Shown: positions 57,393 through 64,000 of the stretch, one piece after another
How the letters are laid out: every line of letters begins with the position of its first letter
How positions within the stretch are numbered: the first letter of the stretch is position 1
NCBI GenBank assembly: GCA_028284585.1
Contig: JANQRK010000088.1
Location: 1 to 64,000, forward strand
Length of the DNA stretch: 64,000 nt
From: Chromatiales bacterium
Lineage (GTDB): Bacteria; Pseudomonadota; Gammaproteobacteria; Chromatiales; Chromatiaceae
Direction of reading: 5' to 3'
Translations under genes and position numbers: made by a program
The notes under the pieces: generated by a model
What the model was told of the DNA's origin: nothing
The model's input: only the letters and a program-made list of their open reading frames with translations
Database searches by the model: none

Positions 57393-58496
57393 TCAGCCCG
57401 AGATGGCGATGTTCTGGTCCTTTTGCGGTGGGGCAGAGCCAGCATCGAGCCGGATGCGCAGCGCCAAGTTGTTGCGGGAATCAGCGTGATTCAATGCCTC
57501 ATCGAGAGAGATGGCACCTTCTTTGTAGAGGTCAAACAGCGACTGGTCGAAAGTGACCATGCCACGATCATTGCCCTGTTCCATGGCCTCTTTGACGTCA
57601 TTGATCTTGCCTTTCTGGATCAGCTCGGCGGTATAGGCCGTTTGAATCAGGACCTCGACCGCGGCGCGGCGGGCGTTGTCTACCGTGGTCACCAGCCGCT
57701 GCGATACCACGGCGCGCAAATTCAGCGACAAGTCGTTTAGGATCTGCTGGTGTGCACTGTCGGGAAAGAAGTTGATAATCCGGTCGAGTGCCTGGTTTGC
57801 ATTGTTGGCATGCAGTGTCGACAGACACAGATGGCCGGTCTCGGCGTAGGCGATCGCATGTTGCATGGTTGCGGCATCACGGATCTCGCCGATCAAAATA
57901 ACGTCCGGTGCTTCGCGCAAGGCATTCTTGAGAGCATTCTCGTAGCTCATAGAGTCCAGCCCGATCTCACGTTGGTTGACCAGGGACTTCTTGTGCGAGT
58001 GTAGAAATTCGATCGGGTCTTCGATCGACAAGATGTGGCCGGTGGCGTGCTCGTTGCGATAATCGATCATCGACGCGAGCGTGGTCGATTTACCCGAGCC
58101 AGTGGAGCCAACGACCAAGACCAGGCCGCGTTTCTGCATGATCAACTTTTTGAGTGTTTGCGGCAGGTGGAGTTCTTCAATACTTGGGATCTCGCCCTTG
58201 ATGTAGCGAATTACCATCGCGACATCGCCGCGCTGCCGGAACACGTTGACCCTGAAGCGCCCGAGTGCGTTGACGGAGATGGCGAGATTGCATTCCATCG
58301 TACTCTCGAACTCGCGGATCTGTTCGTCGTTCATTATGGAGTAGGCCAGCGCAGAGACATCACCCGGCGCCAGGCGTTTTTCGCCGATCGCGACCGCTTG
58401 GCCACTGATTTTCACTTGTGGGCACGCCCCGGTGCTGAAGTACAGATCGGAGCCGTTGCGCTGTACCATGAGGCGTAGATAGGGGGCGAGTTCCAT
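57393..58496 (-). CDS. pilU: type IV pilus twitching ATPase PilU
   Basis: 367 residues: MELAPYLRLMVQRNGSDLYF is the PilU start, Walker A VVGSTGSGKSTT, the aspartate box ILSIEDPIEF, Walker B PDVILIGEIRD and the His box ETGHLCLSTLHANNANQALD. PilU assists PilT in pilus retraction. pilT, usually directly upstream, is not in the window; the 5' side here is the opposite-strand MOSC gene. The Pilin at 34964 is too far to be part of the same operon. Confidence 0.93.
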   Translation of the reverse strand: MELAPYLRLMVQRNGSDLYFSTGACPQVKISGQAVAIGEKRLAPGDVSALAYSIMNDEQIREFESTMECNLAISVNALGRFRVNVFRQRGDVAMVIRYIKGEIPSIEELHLPQTLKKLIMQKRGLVLVVGSTGSGKSTTLASMIDYRNEHATGHILSIEDPIEFLHSHKKSLVNQREIGLDSMSYENALKNALREAPDVILIGEIRDAATMQHAIAYAETGHLCLSTLHANNANQALDRIINFFPDSAHQQILNDLSLNLRAVVSQRLVTTVDNARRAAVEVLIQTAYTAELIQKGKINDVKEAMEQGNDRGMVTFDQSLFDLYKEGAISLDEALNHADSRNNLALRIRLDAGSAPPQKDQNIAISG

Positions 58497-58574
58497 AGCG
58501 GGTCCCTCTGTGTTGTATCGGGCGAATCGACTGGCTTAAACGGCCGTAACACGCAAAAGTTGAGGGGAATTGGC

Positions 58575-59372
58575 TTGTCGCGAATCGAACTGACGGCGCT
58601 GTACCGTTACCCGGTAAAGTCGCTCGCCGGGCAGTTGGTCGATTCGTTGGCTGTAGGGCCACGCGGGCCTGAACTGGATCGGCAAGGGATGCTGGTTGCT
58701 TCATAAGGCCGCTTCATCACGCAACGCCAGCAGCCGCGCATGGCGTTGATCCGGACAGCGTTTTCCGCGGTCGGGAATCTTTTGCTAGAGGCGCCCGGTA
58801 TGCCCACCTGGGTAGTAGAAGCTGCCGTCGGGAAGCGCATTCAGGTCAGTATCTGGCGCGACGCTCTGACCGCCGTTGAGGTCGGTCCCGATACCGATCG
58901 CTGGCTGTCTGATTTTCTTGGTGTGCCTTGCCGCTTGGTGGAGTTACCACCGGATGGGCACCGACCGGTCGATCCCGCCTACGCGACCGCGAGTGATCAG
59001 GTTGGCTTCGCGGATGGCTTTCCATTCCTTCTGATCTCCCAGACTGCGTTGGACCAGCTCAATGAGCGGCTTGACGCCGCCGTCACGATGCGGCGTTTTC
59101 GACCAAATCTGGTGGTCACCGGTTGTCCGCCCCATGCCGAGGACGCATGGTGCAGAATTCGCATTGGCGAGCTCAACTTCCGAGTGGTCAAGCCGTGTTC
59201 GCGCTGCGCTATCCCAACGATCGATCTCGAGACCGCTGAGCGCGGTCGCGAGCCGCTGAAGACGCTGCTCACTTATCGGCAGCGTGACAACAAGGTCTGC
59301 TTCGGGCAGTACCTGATCCACGATGGCGAGGGACGCCTCGCGGTAGGCATGTCCGTCGAGGTTCTAGAGTGA
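58575..59372 (+). pseudogene. MOSC domain protein (YcbX-like), interrupted by an in-frame TAA
   Basis: The frame opens at a TTG (58575) preceded by GAGGGG, and gives SRIELTALYRYPVKSLAGQL, the standard start of YcbX-type MOSC proteins. It then meets TAA at 58704-58706 and continues in the same frame as GRFITQRQQPRMALI through the MOSC domain to 59372 (KPCSRCAIPTIDLETAERG with the conserved Cys). Around the stop the expected RWMLVDA reads RQGMLVAS, so two further residues also changed. The gene is therefore most likely inactivated; the ATG at 58740 is inside a conserved part and is not a natural start. A sequencing error or readthrough is possible. Confidence 0.8.
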
Positions 59373-59920
59373 GCGATTGCGGCACTGATCAGGTCCTGGC
59401 CCGCACACGCCGCTGGCTGAAAGGCTTCGTGATCGGCGAGGGACTCTGCCCATTTGCGGCCGAGCCTTTTCGCGCCGGGCGCATTTGCTATCGGGTCAGC
59501 ACGGCGACCACGCTGGCCGCGGTCTATCATGACTTTCTCGTGCTGCTCGATGAGTTTTGCAACGCTGATCCGTATGAGCAGGAGACTGCACTTCTGATCC
59601 TCAGTAGGGGATTGGTTCCCTTCGACGACTATATCGAAGCCTTGGCGGTGCTTGAATGCGCGCTCGTCGAGGCCGGTCTGGAAGGCCATGTGCAGCTCGC
59701 TAGCTTTCACCCTGACTATCGCTTCGCCGGGGTGGACCCGGAAGACCCAGCGAACTTTAGCAACCGCTCGCCGCTACCCATGTTCCATCTGATCCGCGAA
59801 GCGGGCTTGGCTGCGGCATTGGCGGCCTATCCGCATCCCGAGCGTATTCCCGAGCGCAATGTGCGTCATCTGCGCAGGCTCGGGCTGTCCGGCATCCAGT
59901 CATTGCTGAGGAACGATTGA
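59369..59920 (+). CDS. DUF1415 family protein
   Basis: 183 residues: RRWLKGFVIGEGLCPFAAEP, HPDYRFAGVDPEDPANFSNR and SPLPMFHLIREAG are typical of DUF1415. Function unknown. The GTG start (59369) overlaps the MOSC stop (GTGA), so the two genes were translated together; if the upstream gene is prematurely stopped, translation here may depend on its own initiation. Confidence 0.9.
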   Translation: MSDCGTDQVLARTRRWLKGFVIGEGLCPFAAEPFRAGRICYRVSTATTLAAVYHDFLVLLDEFCNADPYEQETALLILSRGLVPFDDYIEALAVLECALVEAGLEGHVQLASFHPDYRFAGVDPEDPANFSNRSPLPMFHLIREAGLAAALAAYPHPERIPERNVRHLRRLGLSGIQSLLRND

Positions 59921-59963
59921 TCAGCGGCCGGTGTTTTTCAGTCTTTCTTGCTGCTGCCCTGAA

Positions 59964-60377
59964 TTAGTCCTCGATTCGAGTACGCAGCCGCTTGGTCTGG
60001 CCACGTCGCGTTTTGTCTTCGAGACGTCGCTTCTTGGCCGCCTTGGTCGGCCGGGTTGGCCGGCGTCGCTTGGGTTGCTGCGCGGCTTGTGCGATTAACT
60101 CGGTCAGGCGCTGAATGGCATCCGCCCGATTCTTGGCCTGGGTACGGTAGCGCTGGGCCTTGATGATTAGCACGCCGGCGGCGGTGATGCGCTGGTCGCT
60201 GCGCTGCAGCAGACGTCGCTTGACCGCCTCGGGCAGCGCCGCAGCAGCGATATCGAAGCGCAAATGCAGTGCCGAGGAGACTTTGTTGACGTTCTGCCCG
60301 CCGGCCCCCTGGGCGCGGATTGCCTGCCATTCGAGGCTGTCTTCGTCTATCAGGATGTTGGGCGCAATGCGCAGCAC
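59964..60377 (-). CDS. arfB: alternative ribosome-rescue factor B (peptidyl-tRNA hydrolase ArfB/YaeJ)
   Basis: 137 residues: the catalytic GGQ in RAQGAGGQNVNKVSSALHLR and a basic C-terminal tail (RRRPTRPTKAAKKRRLEDKT) that enters the mRNA channel of stalled ribosomes. It releases peptides from non-stop complexes. It starts 13 bases after the sugar dehydrogenase stop on the same strand. Confidence 0.95.
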   Translation of the reverse strand: MLRIAPNILIDEDSLEWQAIRAQGAGGQNVNKVSSALHLRFDIAAAALPEAVKRRLLQRSDQRITAAGVLIIKAQRYRTQAKNRADAIQRLTELIAQAAQQPKRRRPTRPTKAAKKRRLEDKTRRGQTKRLRTRIED

Positions 60378-60390
60378 GGCGTGGCCGTCG

Positions 60391-61521
60391 TCAGTCGGCC
60401 GGTACCAGACGCACTAGCTCGCCGCGCTTGGCATCGGTGAGCAAGTACAACAATCCATCTGGGCCTTGGCGCACGTCGCGAATCCGACCCAGCACGTTTG
60501 CGAGCAGGCGCTCTTCGTTGACCACCCGCTGACCATTGAGTTCGAGCCGCACCAATAGGCGGAATTTGAGCGAGCCAATGAACAGGTCACCGTTCCAGGC
60601 AGGGAATTGATCGCCAGAGTAGAAGGCCATACCGGATGGGGCGATCGATGGTATCCAATGGTAGAGCGGCTCAGCCATGCCGGGCTTGGCTGTCCCTTCG
60701 CCGATCCGGGTGCCGGTACCATAGTTGACCCCATGGGTGATCACGGGCCAGCCGTAGTTGACCCCCGCTTCAGGCAGATTGATCTCATCGCCGCCCTGCG
60801 GGCCGTGTTCGTGAGTCCACAAGCGGCCGCTGGTCGGGTGCAAGCTGGCACCCTGAATATTGCGATGCCCGTAACTGTAAATCTCGGGTTGCGCCTTGGG
60901 GTGATTGAGGAAGGGGTTGTCGGCGGGGATGCTGCCGTCGGCGTTGAGTCGGATCAGTGAACCTGCGTAGTCGCCGAGGTCCTGTGCGCGCTGCCGCTTG
61001 CCGCGGTCGCCGAGCGTAATGAACAGATGGCCTTGGCGGTCGAATACCAGGCGTCCACCGAAATGGCGTCCGTCGGAGGATTTCGGCAGCAGGCGAAACA
61101 GTACCTGGGTATCGTGCAGCTGCATGCCGTCCAGGCGACCACGCGCTACGGTGGTCCCGAAGCCGTCGCGGCCGGGCTCGGAATAACTCAGGTAGACCCA
61201 GCGGTTGGTTGCAAACTTGGGGTGCAGGACCACATCGAGCAGGCCGCCTTGGCCATGTTCGCGCAGTGTCGGGAGACCCTGTATCGGCTCGGCCAACAGG
61301 CGGCCGTCGGCAGCGATCATGCGCAGACGGCCGGGGCGCTCACTGACCAGGAAGCGACCGTCGGGCAGAAAAGCCAGTGACCAAGGGTGTTCGAGCCCGC
61401 TGGTCAGGCGCTCGATTCGAAAGCTCGCCTGTTCGCTGATTATTGCGTCACTGCTTAGCGCGAGGCCGGGTGCCGAGAGTGCCCCGATCAGGCACAGACA
61501 AGTGCAAAGGTTACGGATCAC
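60391..61521 (-). CDS. PQQ-dependent soluble aldose sugar dehydrogenase-like protein (YliI family)
   Basis: 376 residues: signal peptide (MIRNLCTCLCLIGALSAPGL), then a six-bladed propeller with SGLEHPWSLAFLPDGRFLVS, GRLVFDRQGHLFITLGDRGK, RNIQGASLHPTSGRLW-type motif and EHGPQGGDEINLPEAGVNYG. Periplasmic; oxidises aldose sugars when PQQ is supplied. No PQQ synthesis genes are in the window. arfB follows on the same strand. Confidence 0.9.
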   Translation of the reverse strand: MIRNLCTCLCLIGALSAPGLALSSDAIISEQASFRIERLTSGLEHPWSLAFLPDGRFLVSERPGRLRMIAADGRLLAEPIQGLPTLREHGQGGLLDVVLHPKFATNRWVYLSYSEPGRDGFGTTVARGRLDGMQLHDTQVLFRLLPKSSDGRHFGGRLVFDRQGHLFITLGDRGKRQRAQDLGDYAGSLIRLNADGSIPADNPFLNHPKAQPEIYSYGHRNIQGASLHPTSGRLWTHEHGPQGGDEINLPEAGVNYGWPVITHGVNYGTGTRIGEGTAKPGMAEPLYHWIPSIAPSGMAFYSGDQFPAWNGDLFIGSLKFRLLVRLELNGQRVVNEERLLANVLGRIRDVRQGPDGLLYLLTDAKRGELVRLVPAD

Positions 61522-61602
61522 AGGCAGTTACCAGGTAGCTTGGCCTAGTTGGATTCTCGGCTAGCGGGCGGGTTTGGACAAGTGCGCCCAATGTCGACTT
61601 GC

Positions 61603-63504
<1,902 letters not shown>

Positions 63505-63573
63505 CGGAACCGAGGAAAAATGCCGGGGCGAAGAAGCCTAGGGTGGATTGCGCTAAGGCGCAATCGGTACGCG

Positions 63574-64000
63574 CTAGCCTTGTTCCATGCGTCGGTAGCT
63601 GATTGCCTCGGTCAGGTGGTGTATGGCGATCGTGTCCCGGCCCTCGAGGTCTGCGATGGTGCGTGCGATCCGCAAGATGCGGTGGAAAGCGCGCGCCGAC
63701 AGGCAGAGTTTTTCGATCGCCTCGCCGAGCAGCCGGCGGCCGCCGGACGGCAGCGCACAATGTTCCTGTAGGTTACTTTGGTCGAGACGGGCGTTCGGTT
63801 GGCCTTGGCGGTCCAATTGGCGTTGCCAAGCCGCGTGCACCCGGGAACGGACCTGGGCGGTAGCTTCGGCTGCACTCGCCAGACCATCGAGCAGCTCGCC
63901 CCGGGGCAGGCCGCCGACCTGCAGGTGGATATCGATTCGGTCGCGCAATGGGCCGGAGACGCGTCGCCGATAGCGAGCGGCCTGCTCTGGGGTGCAGCCG
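63574..64000 (-). CDS. comM: YifB/ComM family Mg-chelatase-like ATPase, C-terminal part (cut by window edge)
   Basis: The frame is open to the end of the window. The visible part reads GCTPEQAARYRRRVSGPLRD, then RIDIHLQVGGLP, RRLLGEAIEKLCLSARAFHR and the C-terminal HHLTEAISYRRMEQ, which match the C-terminal domain of YifB/ComM proteins involved in DNA uptake and recombination. The N-terminal two thirds with the AAA+ motifs lie outside. Confidence 0.9.
   Translation of the reverse strand, partial: GCTPEQAARYRRRVSGPLRDRIDIHLQVGGLPRGELLDGLASAAEATAQVRSRVHAAWQRQLDRQGQPNARLDQSNLQEHCALPSGGRRLLGEAIEKLCLSARAFHRILRIARTIADLEGRDTIAIHHLTEAISYRRMEQG

Noticed and set aside
58740-59372. Intact MOSC gene starting at the ATG at 58740
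   Set aside because: The protein lacks its conserved N-terminal part, which is encoded in frame upstream of the stop codon, so it is the rear part of an interrupted gene.

Overview
The window reads as a chromosomal segment of a free-living or host-associated gammaproteobacterium. GC content looks close to 60%. The gene content points to a sulfur-oxidising lineage near the Chromatiales: a small periplasmic SoxK-like SoxXA-binding protein (5696-6010), an exported DsrE-family protein (10731-11213), a rhodanese fused to cyclic-nucleotide-binding domains (39579-42968) and many gammaproteobacterial housekeeping genes (lgt-thyA-folA, speA, serB-ycgL, pilU, comM). The placement is an inference from families; no rRNA or tRNA gene is present to fix taxonomy.

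Layout. 1-163: right end of a hairpin-rich repeat. 240-5637: glycine cleavage genes gcvH, gcvPA and gcvPB with tpx between the two gcvP halves, then dgkA and a DUF808 membrane protein. 5696-9406: SoxK-like protein, a PfkB kinase, and molybdopterin genes moeA-moaD-moaE. 9344-11213 (minus): exported DsrE protein, ECF sigma factor and DUF3379 anti-sigma-like protein. 11423-17221: a mobile hairpin element, a thioredoxin-fold DUF255 protein, a HerA-like ATPase, a zinc peptidase and a HTH regulator. 17348-20931: an unknown exported protein and lgt-thyA-folA. 20933-26291 (minus): a three-gene envelope export operon (LolA-like, outer-membrane barrel, RND/MMPL pump with unusual cytoplasmic end domains). 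26488-29391: divergent speE and speA. 29392-35467: second mobile element, TPR protein, second ECF sigma factor, orphan NtrC-type regulator, rRNA methyltransferase, DUF423, PyrF-like enzyme and an orphan pseudopilin. 35799-45720: GGDEF-EAL protein, aspartic protease, HU-like protein, cNBD-rhodanese-coiled-coil protein, aldo-keto reductase, third mobile element and DjlA-like co-chaperone. 45843-50331 (minus): hybrid kinase and sigma-54 response regulator pair. 50773-51502: a 730-base non-coding stretch rich in inverted repeats. 51503-64000: phosphomannomutase, serB-ycgL, two Slp lipoproteins, iron alcohol dehydrogenase, pilU, a stop-interrupted MOSC gene, DUF1415, arfB, PQQ-type sugar dehydrogenase, an ABC-F ATPase and the C-terminal end of comM.

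The most interesting items are: (i) three ~150-base elements at 11423, 29392 and 44638 that carry a chain of hairpins whose loops are conserved while stems change in a compensatory way, flanked by CTAG/TTAA duplications of the IS5-type YTAR pattern, two of them inserted exactly on a gene's stop codon; (ii) the LolA-like/barrel/RND operon whose pump has an N-terminal PAS-like domain and a C-terminal helix-turn-helix-like tail; (iii) the 1129-residue membrane-anchored cNBD-cNBD-rhodanese-coiled-coil protein; (iv) a possible branched RNA leader before the GGDEF-EAL gene. All statements come from reading the sequence and general family knowledge; no database search was run.
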